A stretch of DNA of 31,027 bases from Cyanobacteria bacterium OH_SFB_17 (GTDB taxonomy: Bacteria > Cyanobacteriota > Vampirovibrionia > Gastranaerophilales > Gastranaerophilaceae), in contig JAEWYI010000056.1 of NCBI GenBank assembly GCA_023395735.1, positions 1 through 31,027 of the forward strand. Reading direction: 5' to 3'. Shown one piece after another: positions 23,445-31,027 of this stretch. Below the pieces are notes generated by a model. The model ran no database searches. It had not been told where the DNA came from and was given only the letters and a program-made list of their open reading frames with translations. The translations under genes and the position numbers were made by a program. Every line of letters starts with the position of its first letter. Position 1 is the first letter of the stretch.

Positions 23445-24077
23445 ATGGGCATTGTAAGAGAAGATCAAAAAGCAAAAATATATTTTAAACTTCAAGATAA
23501 TTCTGCTAAAGAACTTGAATGTTCTGTCAAAAAAGTTGATAAAGACAGGATTTCTTTAAAATGTACTAAAGAAATTTTAAATTATGCCGAATACTTAGAA
23601 GAAGGTTCTGAGTTCCCTGTTAAGATTTATACTCCTGCAGGGATTCAATCTTTTGAAACAATAGTCCTTAACTCTCCTTTAGAATCAGAGTTTATTATAG
23701 AATATTCGCCTGATCACCTTGAAATCCAAAGAAGAGAATATTTAAGGGTTAATTACAAAACAAGATTTGTTGTTCATACACATGAAGGAAACAAAATCGT
23801 TGAAACAATAGACATAAGCGGCGGCGGAATAAGATTTTTCTCAAAAGAAGATTTTTATCCTGAAGAAGAAATTTCTTTTTCAATAAATATACCGGCGGCA
23901 GATGGGCCGATAAAAATAAAAGGTGAAATTTTAAAAACAGATTACTTACCAGAAGGCCATAACGTAGTTATGTTTAAAGAAATAGAAAAAAAAGACAGAG
24001 ATTACATTGTAAAATTTTGTTTTCAAAGACACATAGACAATATAAGAAATCCGGAAACTGAAATAGATGAAAGCTGA
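23445..24077 (+). CDS. PilZ-domain cyclic-di-GMP receptor (YcgR-like)
   Basis: The 210-residue cytoplasmic protein has an N-terminal beta-barrel-like half of the YcgR-N kind (about 1-92) and a C-terminal PilZ domain (about 93-205). The cyclic-di-GMP contacts are intact: RxxxR at R97-R101 (QRREYLR) and DxSxxG at D123-G128 (DISGGG). YcgR proteins bind the flagellar motor and slow it in other bacteria; fliD elsewhere in this window shows the organism has a flagellum. The gene overlaps the following TPR gene by 11 bp, so the two are coupled, and diverges from a degenerate GGDEF gene. Start chosen at ATG 23445 beside the promoter. Confidence 0.93.
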   Translation: MGIVREDQKAKIYFKLQDNSAKELECSVKKVDKDRISLKCTKEILNYAEYLEEGSEFPVKIYTPAGIQSFETIVLNSPLESEFIIEYSPDHLEIQRREYLRVNYKTRFVVHTHEGNKIVETIDISGGGIRFFSKEDFYPEEEISFSINIPAADGPIKIKGEILKTDYLPEGHNVVMFKEIEKKDRDYIVKFCFQRHIDNIRNPETEIDES

Positions 24078-25659
24078 AACAGAAGAATTAAAAAATATAA
24101 ATAAAATATATCAAAAAGGCGATGTTCAAAAAGCAATAGAACTTTGCCAGATTGGACTGCAAAAAGATCCGACCAATGCAGATTTGCACATAAGGCTCGG
24201 GGATTTGTATCTTGCATGGCATTTGGATATTTATTCTTCTTCTCAATATGTGGATGAAGCAATCACCGAATATCAAAGAGCACTTGAAACTTATATGGAT
24301 TCAGCTGAGATTTACTTCAAAATAGGTCAGGCGCTATTTTTCAAAGGAGAATTGGACAAGGCTATAAATTATTTTAATACCTCCATTAAAAAAGATGAAA
24401 AATTTGAAAAAGCATATTATTTGCTTGCAGAAACTTATACAAAGAAGGCAAGATTTGCTGAAGCTGCAGAATTTGCAAAAAAAGCAATTAAACTTAAACC
24501 TTTCCGCAACTCTAGCGCGCATTTCCTCTTGTACAATTTATACAAATTATCTTCATTCAGAGATTTAAAAGTGTCTTTAAAAAGCAACTGGGAGCTTTTA
24601 CTTTCAATAATGACTCTGCCTTTTGATGCTCAAGCGCTGAAAAATGTATCGAGGACAATTTCTTATCTCAAATTTTTGCCTATTTTATTAAAAGGATACT
24701 ACCAGATTCAAAAAAAAGGCTTAAGCGAAGCTATTGATATTTATATTGAAGCAATAGAACAAGCGCCGGGATTTGTGCCTCTTTATTGCCTTTTAGGAGA
24801 CATTTATCGCTCAATAGGCCAATATGATGATGCGATAAACGAATATAAAGCAGCAATTTGGTTGGACAGCCTTAATATCCCTGCATACAGACACCTTTGC
24901 CAAACCTATGAAGAGCAAGGCGACTATGACAGCGCAATCGATGTTTATCATAAATTAATCAATATTTTACCGACTATTCCTGAGTTTCACTCAAACCTTG
25001 CAAATATATATTATTTAAAAGGCGAAGCAAAAGAAGCTGTTTCTCATTATCAGGCGGCAATTACGCTTAACCCTAGCAAACAATGGACTAGTGTAATATC
25101 TCAAACCCTTGGATATGTTCATCAGCAAAGCAATCAGGATTTGGATGCGGCAATAAGCGCTTATCAGGCGGCATATCTTTTGACACCTGAAGATGTAGAT
25201 ATCTACGTAAATTTAGGAAGCGCTTTTTATGACAAAGAAGACTACGACAATGCGCTTACTGTATATAGAAGAGCTTTGGAGCTTGATCCTACAAATGCAA
25301 AAATTCACTGTAATCTGGGATTTTTACATTGGGGAAAAGGTGACACTGACGAGGCGATAAAAGAATATGAGCTTGCGATTGAATACGACAAGGCATACGA
25401 CATTGCATACAACAACCTTGGTGTAATCTATCTTGATGATTTAGGAAGAGTTCAACCTGCTATTGAATTGTTCACAAAAGCGATAGAATACAACCCCAAC
25501 TACGCACTTGCACATTTCAATTTGGCAAGAGCTATCACGATTAAAGGGGACAAGATTGAAGCTGCCAAACTTTATCAAATAGCTCAAGACATAAACAAAA
25601 TTACAGGCGAAATCGACCCTCAGGATATAACAGAAAAAATTAACAACCTGTTTGAATAA
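24067..25659 (+). CDS. TPR-repeat protein
   Basis: The 530-residue protein consists of about a dozen tetratricopeptide repeats with the usual pattern, for example YVNLGSAFYDKEDYDNAL followed by YRRALELDP, and AYNNLGVIYLDD with a two-residue insertion. A less regular stretch, about residues 155-210, separates N-terminal and C-terminal repeat groups. No signal peptide or membrane span is present, so it is a cytoplasmic scaffold. It overlaps the PilZ gene by 11 bp, which suggests joint translation and possibly partnership in a cyclic-di-GMP-regulated process. It lies just before a glycan cluster. No catalytic domain is seen. Confidence 0.93.
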   Translation: MKAETEELKNINKIYQKGDVQKAIELCQIGLQKDPTNADLHIRLGDLYLAWHLDIYSSSQYVDEAITEYQRALETYMDSAEIYFKIGQALFFKGELDKAINYFNTSIKKDEKFEKAYYLLAETYTKKARFAEAAEFAKKAIKLKPFRNSSAHFLLYNLYKLSSFRDLKVSLKSNWELLLSIMTLPFDAQALKNVSRTISYLKFLPILLKGYYQIQKKGLSEAIDIYIEAIEQAPGFVPLYCLLGDIYRSIGQYDDAINEYKAAIWLDSLNIPAYRHLCQTYEEQGDYDSAIDVYHKLINILPTIPEFHSNLANIYYLKGEAKEAVSHYQAAITLNPSKQWTSVISQTLGYVHQQSNQDLDAAISAYQAAYLLTPEDVDIYVNLGSAFYDKEDYDNALTVYRRALELDPTNAKIHCNLGFLHWGKGDTDEAIKEYELAIEYDKAYDIAYNNLGVIYLDDLGRVQPAIELFTKAIEYNPNYALAHFNLARAITIKGDKIEAAKLYQIAQDINKITGEIDPQDITEKINNLFE

Positions 25660-25664
25660 CAAAT

Positions 25665-25693
25665 TTGATTTTTGGCCACCGTTGAGATATTAT
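25665..25693 (+). promoter_or_regulatory. Promoter of the GT2 gene, leaderless type
   Basis: TTGATT (25665-25670), a 17-nt spacer and TATTAT (25688-25693), ending 6 nt before the ATG at 25700. This argues for that ATG over the upstream in-frame codon at 25652. Confidence 0.7.
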
Positions 25694-25699
25694 TCCTGT

Positions 25700-26605
25700 A
25701 TGAAAGTTTCTGTAATAATACCGGTTTATAATACTTCTCTTTATCTTGAAAAATGCCTAAAAAACCTCTGTGGACAAACGCTTGAAGATATTGAAATAAT
25801 CTGCGTTGATGATGGTTCTGTAGATAATTCCGTTGAAATTTTAGAAAAATTTGCTAAAAGTGACAAGAGAATAAAAATCATCAAACAAAAAAACCAAGGC
25901 CAATCTGCAGCAAGAAACACAGGAATAAAAGCAGCTAAAGGAGAATATATCGGCTTTATCGATTCGGACGACTGGGCGGATGAAAAAATGTTTGAAGAGT
26001 TGTATAAAAATGCCAAAAAATTCGACTCTGATATTTCTATGTGCAATATAACAATTTTTGATGAACCTAACGAAATATATTATACCAATGATTCTTACAT
26101 GTCGCTCGATTTGTTCAATGAAACCTTTGAAAATAGAGCATTTAGTTATGAAGAAACACTTGATTTTATTTTTAGAATTTGCGTTGTCCCATGGAACAAA
26201 ATTTTTAGGCGGCAATTTTTAAACTCCAAAGAGTTAATGTTTGAAGAAGGACTAAACTTTGAGGATAATTTATTTAACTTAAAAACCTTTGTTGAGGCTG
26301 AAAAAATAAGCCTCACCAAAACGCCGTTGGTTTTTTACAGAAGAATGTCAAAAACTTCCTATACCTTTAACAACGACTACAAAAAACTTGATTTTTTCAA
26401 AATATTTGAACTTGAAGAAAAATTTTTAAAAGAAAAAGATCTGTACGATAAAATTGAAGATTATTTTCTTGAAACAAAACAAAACACCCTTATTTATTGG
26501 TATAAAAAACTGAATGATGAAGAGGTCAAAAAAGAATATTCAAAACTTTTTCACAATCTTTATCCTCTTATAAACCTTGAAAATATTGATAAAAAGTTGC
26601 CCTAG
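25700..26605 (+). CDS. Family 2 glycosyltransferase (GT-A)
   Basis: The 301-residue enzyme has the GT2 fold: MKVSVIIPVYN at the start, VDDGSVDNS near 37, GQSAARNTGIKAAKGEY near 68 and the metal-binding FIDSDDW near 88. The C-terminal part includes NKIFRR and FEDNLF, typical of enzymes that add sugars to surface glycans. It acts at the cytoplasmic membrane face on a nucleotide-sugar donor that cannot be told. ATG at 25700 is chosen because of the promoter just before it. It opens the glycan cluster. Confidence 0.93.
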   Translation: MKVSVIIPVYNTSLYLEKCLKNLCGQTLEDIEIICVDDGSVDNSVEILEKFAKSDKRIKIIKQKNQGQSAARNTGIKAAKGEYIGFIDSDDWADEKMFEELYKNAKKFDSDISMCNITIFDEPNEIYYTNDSYMSLDLFNETFENRAFSYEETLDFIFRICVVPWNKIFRRQFLNSKELMFEEGLNFEDNLFNLKTFVEAEKISLTKTPLVFYRRMSKTSYTFNNDYKKLDFFKIFELEEKFLKEKDLYDKIEDYFLETKQNTLIYWYKKLNDEEVKKEYSKLFHNLYPLINLENIDKKLP

Positions 26606-26625
26606 AACATTTTTTGTATTAAAAT
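26597..26625 (+). promoter_or_regulatory. Promoter within the 3' end of the GT2 gene
   Basis: TTGCCC (26597-26602), a 17-nt spacer and TAAAAT (26620-26625), followed by GGAGG (26636-26640) and the ATG at 26646. It would give the downstream glycan genes a second start. Confidence 0.55.
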
Positions 26626-26645
26626 CAGAAAAAATGGAGGATTAT

Positions 26646-27398
26646 ATGAGTGGAGTTTTAGAAAAAAAATTACAATCCAAAGTCTTTGCCGATTATGTAG
26701 AAAATATTCTTAATGATTTAAAAGGCAAAAAGGTTCTGATATATGGTGCGGGCGAAGCTTTTTGTGAAATTTTAAAAAAATTCGACATAAAAGAACTTGA
26801 CGTTGTAGCTATTTCTGACTTGAAATTCAAAGAAAAGGGCGAATTTGAAGGATTTAAAGCAATTCCGCCAAATGAAATAACAGATTTGGACTTTGATGTT
26901 ATTTTAATGACACTTGTATATTCAAAAAAAGCAATCGAAGCTTTGGATAAAATGGGCGTTTTCCAAGAAATTACAGAAATATTTGAAGAAATTATTCCTC
27001 AAGAAAGTGAGTTTATAAATTATTTAGAAAAAATTTCTTTTGAAAAATATTTGAAAAAAATTGAAAAAAAATTGAAAAACAAAAAAATAGTTATCTATGG
27101 AACGGGAGTATTTTTTCAGGTGATAAACGCATATTATGATTTAAGCAAGTTAAATATAATCGCCGTTTCAGACAAAAAATATGATGCCCACGAAGAAAAC
27201 GAAACGTTTTTAGACTATAAAGTTATTAGCCCATTGGAAATAAAAAAATATGAACCGGATTATGTCTTGATTGCGACCAGATTTTTTATAAATATATTAG
27301 AAGATTTAGAAGAAAACATTTTAAAAAATTCAAAAATCAAAATAAGACCATTAATTAAAAAACCGTTCATAGAATTGTGGAGAGAAATTTGGGGCTAG
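26646..27398 (+). CDS. Protein with two tandem Rossmann-like nucleotide-binding domains
   Basis: The 250-residue protein contains an internal duplication. Near residue 28 is KKVLIYGAGEAFCEILKKF followed by VVAISDLKFKEKGEF. Near residue 142 is KKIVIYGTGVFFQVINAYY followed by IIAVSDKKYDAHE. Each is a glycine motif plus acidic strand end of a Rossmann-like fold, as in the N-terminal halves of sugar acyltransferases and related sugar-nucleotide proteins, but no transferase domain is attached. Start ATG 26646 has GGAGG 5 nt upstream; ATG at 26634 is possible. Its place among glycosyltransferases suggests a role with sugar nucleotides. Catalytic activity is not evident. Confidence 0.8.
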   Translation: MSGVLEKKLQSKVFADYVENILNDLKGKKVLIYGAGEAFCEILKKFDIKELDVVAISDLKFKEKGEFEGFKAIPPNEITDLDFDVILMTLVYSKKAIEALDKMGVFQEITEIFEEIIPQESEFINYLEKISFEKYLKKIEKKLKNKKIVIYGTGVFFQVINAYYDLSKLNIIAVSDKKYDAHEENETFLDYKVISPLEIKKYEPDYVLIATRFFINILEDLEENILKNSKIKIRPLIKKPFIELWREIWG

Positions 27399-27418
27399 TA
27401 CAAAAATAAGGTTAATTA

Positions 27419-29785
27419 ATGAATAATTATTTAAACATAATTGAAAAAAATAATTGTTTTGGCTGTGGTGCATGCCAAAATATCTGTCCTGTAGATGCAA
27501 TTTATATGCAAGAAGACGAAGAAGGATTTTTATATCCTTGCTTAGATGAGCAAAAATGCATAAAATGCGACAAATGCAAACAGGTTTGTCCAGTCCTTAA
27601 CAAAAACGAGACAAACTCACTTCCTAACGAAGTTTTAGCCGGTTATTCTGACGATGAAGAGAGAATTAAAAGTTCTTCCGGAGGAATTTTCCCTCTTTTG
27701 GCAAAATACATTTTAGAAGAAAAAAAAGGTTTTGTTTGTGGAGCAGCATTTGGCGAAGATTTAAAAGTTTATCACACAATTATCTCTGATTATGCTGATA
27801 TTGACAAATTAAGAGGTTCAAAGTACGTTCAAAGTGAAATCGGCGATATTTTCAACCAAATTAAAAATTTGTTAAAAGAAAACAAATACGTCTTATTTTC
27901 AGGAACTCCATGCCAAGTTGCCGGGCTTAAATTATTTCTTGAAAAAGATTACGAAAGACTTTTAACAGTGGATGTCGTCTGTCACGGGGTTCCGCCTGCG
28001 AGCTTGTTTAAAAAATATTTAGATGAAACGTTCAAAGATGATAAAATCATAAGCTTCAACTTCCGAGACAAAGAATTGCACGGATGGAATTGTGCAGGTG
28101 GGACTGCGGTTACGGCAAATTATTCAAGAATATCAAATAACGATTTTTTTGATGGATTTGAACAAAACCTGTATCTTCGCCCTAGCTGTGGAGAGTGTAA
28201 ATTTGCATCAAGAAAGAGGGTTTCTGATATTACGATTGGTGACTTTTGGGGCATTTGGGATTATGAAAAAGTCTTATCTTTTCAAAAAGAAGGGGTTTCG
28301 CTAGTTGCTGCAACCACGGCAAAGGGTGCTGAAATCCTAGAAAAAATTAAACCTCATCTTGCATACCAAAACTCCGTTCCGCTAAAATATGCAAAACCGA
28401 ATTATCCTTTATTCAAGTCATCAAAACACAACGATGCAAGAGAAAGATTTTTTGAAAAAATTAAAAACATGTCATTCAAAGAAGCCTTGGATTCCTCATT
28501 GAAATATACGGCAATAATGAATTTTTGGTGGGCTAATAACTACGGAGCAATTTGTACTGCTTATGCAATACAAGAAGTGGTGAAGCTTTTGGGTTATGAA
28601 ACAAAAACCATTAACTACATCCCTTCTTGGTTTTATGAATGCTGCTTTAGAAATGGCATCTCACAAAAATTCGCACAAAAACACTTGAATTTAACATCTC
28701 TCTGTCATACAAAATCAGAGTTAAAAGACTTGAATAAAGAGGTTTCTACGTTTATTGTCGGTTCGGATCAAGTATGGCGATATGGAGTCGAACAGTTACG
28801 GTTTTGGGAAAAATTTAAAAACTATGATAATTTATGTTTTTTGAGCTTTGCAAATCATGACAAAAAAAAGATTTCTTACGCTGCAAGTTTTGCCTGCGAA
28901 AAATATGAAGGAGATTATAGAAACACCTTGATGGTAAAATGGTATTTGAATCGGTTTCAAAATATTTCGGTCCGAGAAAAAGATGGTGTGGACATTTGTA
29001 GAAATACCTTTGATGTCAATGCAGAACACGTTTTAGACCCTGTTTTTATTCTCCCAAAAGAAAACTGGGAAAAAATTATCGATAAAAGTTCCGTTAAGGC
29101 TTTGCCCGAAGATGGGTACATTTGCTATTATATTTTAGATAAAATTGTTGATAAAAATAGCATTGTTAAAGTCTTAAAAAGTAAATTTTCAAAAGAGATT
29201 ATAGACATAAGCAAAAATTTTAATGAATCTGTCGAAGATTGGCTTTTTTACATAAAAAATTGTGATTTGTTTATAGCTGATTCTTTTCACGGATGTTGTT
29301 TTGCCATTATTTTCAACAAACCTTTTATTTGCCTGAAAAATAGCACAAGAGGCGCAAGTAGGTTTGATTCCCTTTTCAATTTATTAGGGCTTCAAAATAG
29401 AGTTTTAATGTCTGATGAAAAAATTGAAACTCGAGATGATTTGTTTGAATCTATTGATTACTCAAAAGTGAACAATATATTGGAAGAAGAAAAAGAAAAA
29501 TCAATAAACTGGCTAAAAAATGCCCTTAATCAAGAAAACAAACCACAGATATCCCCTGAAAATGCTATGATTGAAGGTGTTTTTGATTTGCTTGACGAGA
29601 AGGTAAATGAACAAGAAAATATTAATACTCAAAATGATATAAAACATAACGAACTAATATCACTTTATCAAAAAAACCTAAATTTATTATACGAAATAAA
29701 TTACAAAATCAATAAAAAAACTCTTTTTAACAAATTAAAAAGCACAATTACATTATTTAAAACTTTATTATTTAAAAATATTTAG
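27419..29785 (+). CDS. Ferredoxin/FrhB-type domain fused to polysaccharide pyruvyl transferase
   Basis: The 788-residue protein is a fusion. Residues 13-57 hold two 4Fe-4S motifs (C13, C16, C19, C23 and C47, C50, C53, C57). Residues about 75-345 resemble the coenzyme F420 hydrogenase/dehydrogenase beta subunit (SSGGIFPLLAKYIL, FSGTPCQVAGLK, VDVVCHGVPP, CKFASRKRVSDITIGDFWG). From about 360 comes a polysaccharide pyruvyl transferase domain: NFWWANNYGAICTAYAIQE, VGSDQVWR, DPVFIL and ADSFHGCCFAI. The C-terminal 100 residues are charged and helical. Such fusions are known from surface-glycan clusters; the redox half probably acts on a sugar or cofactor there and does not imply methanogenesis. The start has AAGG upstream. 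Confidence 0.92.
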   Translation: MNNYLNIIEKNNCFGCGACQNICPVDAIYMQEDEEGFLYPCLDEQKCIKCDKCKQVCPVLNKNETNSLPNEVLAGYSDDEERIKSSSGGIFPLLAKYILEEKKGFVCGAAFGEDLKVYHTIISDYADIDKLRGSKYVQSEIGDIFNQIKNLLKENKYVLFSGTPCQVAGLKLFLEKDYERLLTVDVVCHGVPPASLFKKYLDETFKDDKIISFNFRDKELHGWNCAGGTAVTANYSRISNNDFFDGFEQNLYLRPSCGECKFASRKRVSDITIGDFWGIWDYEKVLSFQKEGVSLVAATTAKGAEILEKIKPHLAYQNSVPLKYAKPNYPLFKSSKHNDARERFFEKIKNMSFKEALDSSLKYTAIMNFWWANNYGAICTAYAIQEVVKLLGYETKTINYIPSWFYECCFRNGISQKFAQKHLNLTSLCHTKSELKDLNKEVSTFIVGSDQVWRYGVEQLRFWEKFKNYDNLCFLSFANHDKKKISYAASFACEKYEGDYRNTLMVKWYLNRFQNISVREKDGVDICRNTFDVNAEHVLDPVFILPKENWEKIIDKSSVKALPEDGYICYYILDKIVDKNSIVKVLKSKFSKEIIDISKNFNESVEDWLFYIKNCDLFIADSFHGCCFAIIFNKPFICLKNSTRGASRFDSLFNLLGLQNRVLMSDEKIETRDDLFESIDYSKVNNILEEEKEKSINWLKNALNQENKPQISPENAMIEGVFDLLDEKVNEQENINTQNDIKHNELISLYQKNLNLLYEINYKINKKTLFNKLKSTITLFKTLLFKNI

Positions 29786-29811
29786 ACATTGAAATTAAAA
29801 AGGACAAGAAA

Positions 29812-30816
29812 TTGGGTAACAAAATTAATGACGAAACAATAAACTTAGAAAAAAAAATTATCATGCCGGCCTTTAAGGATAATTATTGTGCAATAGCTTG
29901 TTCTTCCAGCAATGAGTACGCTCCTTATCTTTCTGTTTTTTTAAAATCTTTGGTTGCTCATTCAAATCCTGAAAAAAATTATGATATTGTAGTATTTGAA
30001 AGAAATATTTCTACAAAAAACAAGTTAAAATTGAAAAAATTTATACAAAAAAATAATGTAAGTTTAAGATTTATAAACCCTATGCCTTTTTTTGAAGGAA
30101 TAAGTCTGAATTTTGGATTTCACTTCAAAGAAGAATGCTTCTTTAGACTTGCGGCTCCAAAAATTTTTATTAATTATGAAAAAATAGCTTTTTTTGACAT
30201 AGATTTACTATTTTTAGAAGATGTGGATAAATTTTATAATATAGACGTAAAAGAGTATCCATTTGCTTCTTGTTATGATTTTCACGCAGTATCTTGTGTA
30301 CAATTTATGGACTGGTTTATAAAATATCAAAACAAATCGCTTAAATTAAAAAATCCAAATATTTATGCAAATACCGGTGCAATGATTATGAATATTGAAT
30401 ATTTAAGTCAAGAAAAAATTATTACTAAAATGTTAGAGATGGCAAATAATTCAAATTTTATCTACTGTGAACAAGATATTTTAAATGTTTTATTTAACGG
30501 AAAAATTAAAAAAGTTAATTTGTCATGGAATTATGTAAACGAACAAAAATACATTAAACAAGAAAAAATCATTGAACATATTCCAAAAGAGCTTAAAGAA
30601 GAATATAATCAGGCAAGATCTTGTCCTTTTATATTGCATTACGCAGGCAAAAGAAAACCTTGGCTTTTTATAAATGAAGACAAAGCTCTTACTTGGTGGA
30701 AGTATGCTTTTCAAACTCCTTTTTTATATGAAATTATAATGAGATTGCTTAATTTTTATTTTGTAAAAAGTTTTTATAAAATAAAATTATTATACAAAGT
30801 TACAAGAACTGTTTGA
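29812..30816 (+). CDS. Family 8 glycosyltransferase
   Basis: The 334-residue GT-A enzyme resembles LPS galactosyl/glucosyltransferases. CAIACSSSNEYAPYLSVFL near 26 starts the nucleotide-sugar fold, the metal-binding DxD is FFDIDLLFLEDV (D129, D131), and NTGAMIMNIEYL follows near 190. LHYAGKRKPW near 265 is the conserved C-terminal His/Gly segment. The start is TTG at 29812 with AAAGGA upstream. It follows the pyruvyl transferase fusion by 26 nt and precedes a close relative by 23 nt, so it is in the same operon. Donor and acceptor unknown. Confidence 0.9.
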   Translation: MGNKINDETINLEKKIIMPAFKDNYCAIACSSSNEYAPYLSVFLKSLVAHSNPEKNYDIVVFERNISTKNKLKLKKFIQKNNVSLRFINPMPFFEGISLNFGFHFKEECFFRLAAPKIFINYEKIAFFDIDLLFLEDVDKFYNIDVKEYPFASCYDFHAVSCVQFMDWFIKYQNKSLKLKNPNIYANTGAMIMNIEYLSQEKIITKMLEMANNSNFIYCEQDILNVLFNGKIKKVNLSWNYVNEQKYIKQEKIIEHIPKELKEEYNQARSCPFILHYAGKRKPWLFINEDKALTWWKYAFQTPFLYEIIMRLLNFYFVKSFYKIKLLYKVTRTV

Positions 30817-30839
30817 AGTTTTTGACTAGGAATTGAAAA

Positions 30840-31027
30840 ATGAAAATAAAAAAAACTGTAAAAATACCTGAAAATATTGAAATTAATCCTGCATTTGAAA
30901 ATAATTCTGTTGCAATCGCATTGTCTTCCAGTGATTTTTTCGTCCCCTATTTGACTACAACCCTATACTCCTTAATCAAAAACGCGGATATGAAAAAAAA
31001 TTATGACATTGTTATTTTCACCAAGGA
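30840..31027 (+). CDS. Family 8 glycosyltransferase, N-terminal part (cut by window end)
   Basis: An ATG at 30840 with AGGAA upstream opens a frame running past the window end. The visible 62 residues, with VAIALSSSDFFVPYLTTTLY near 25 and KNYDIVIFTK at the end, match the start of the preceding GT8 protein (CAIACSSSNEYAPYLSVFL and KNYDIVVFE). It is therefore a tandem paralogue in the same operon. The DxD region is outside the window. Confidence 0.85.
   Translation, partial: MKIKKTVKIPENIEINPAFENNSVAIALSSSDFFVPYLTTTLYSLIKNADMKKNYDIVIFTK

Noticed and set aside
27419..29785. F420 hydrogenase-like domain taken as a sign of methanogenesis
   Set aside because: The domain is fused to a pyruvyl transferase among glycosyltransferases and no methanogenesis genes occur.

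Overview
The window looks like ordinary chromosome of an AT-rich, flagellated bacterium, most likely a gut Candidatus Gastranaerophilales (Melainabacteria/Vampirovibrionia). This is an inference from the low GC, the GH57 enzyme, fliD, the MEMO/AMMECR1/AmrS set, and several small proteins with an N-terminal FKQN or FGN..SFG signature that I associate with that group. No rRNA, tRNA or CRISPR array was found.

Layout. Positions 1-2090 look like the worn edge of a mobile element: a small membrane protein, a coiled-coil protein with a phage MuF-like Cys/HPNC module, and the 3' scrap of a tyrosine recombinase, closed by a 26-bp-arm terminator. From 2097 to 5682 there is a NarL-type response regulator, an unlisted 46-residue protein with its own terminator, and a GH57 glycosidase, all on the minus strand. 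From 5750 to 8550 there is a GT4 glycosyltransferase, a DtxR/MntR-type metal regulator and a His-rich membrane protein. The membrane protein's promoter carries a 14-bp perfect inverted repeat that is probably the regulator's operator. From 9036 to 12188 a secreted NTF2-like protein and aroC-aroK-aroB form one operon. On the opposite strand lie fliD, plsY, prmC and a hypothetical gene. The fliD terminator appears to sit antisense inside the 3' end of aroB.

From 16219 to 20413 there are two small lineage-type genes, then mtnA behind a duplicated 49-bp translation-start region. A MEMO-AMMECR1 fusion follows, divergent from the radical SAM enzyme AmrS. This is a complete AmmeMemoRadiSam set next to an enzyme able to recycle SAM by-products. 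From 20637 to 25659 lie rmuC, another small FGN-type protein, and a cyclic-di-GMP locus: a degenerate receiver-GGDEF protein divergent from an intact PilZ protein, which overlaps a TPR protein. From 25700 to the window end is a surface-glycan cluster: GT2, a protein with a duplicated Rossmann-like domain, an FrhB-type ferredoxin/polysaccharide pyruvyl transferase fusion, and two GT8 enzymes, the last cut by the window end.

Two patterns cross gene boundaries. Five genes (GH57, GT4, AmrS, PilZ, GT2) have a -10 box ending 6-7 nt before the ATG and no Shine-Dalgarno sequence, which predicts leaderless mRNAs. Three coding genes carry long perfect GC-capped inverted repeats. No single cassette is clearly a brand-new system. 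The best candidates are the AmmeMemoRadiSam/mtnA locus with its repeated leader, the metal-regulated His-rich membrane protein, and the inactive-looking GGDEF paired with PilZ.
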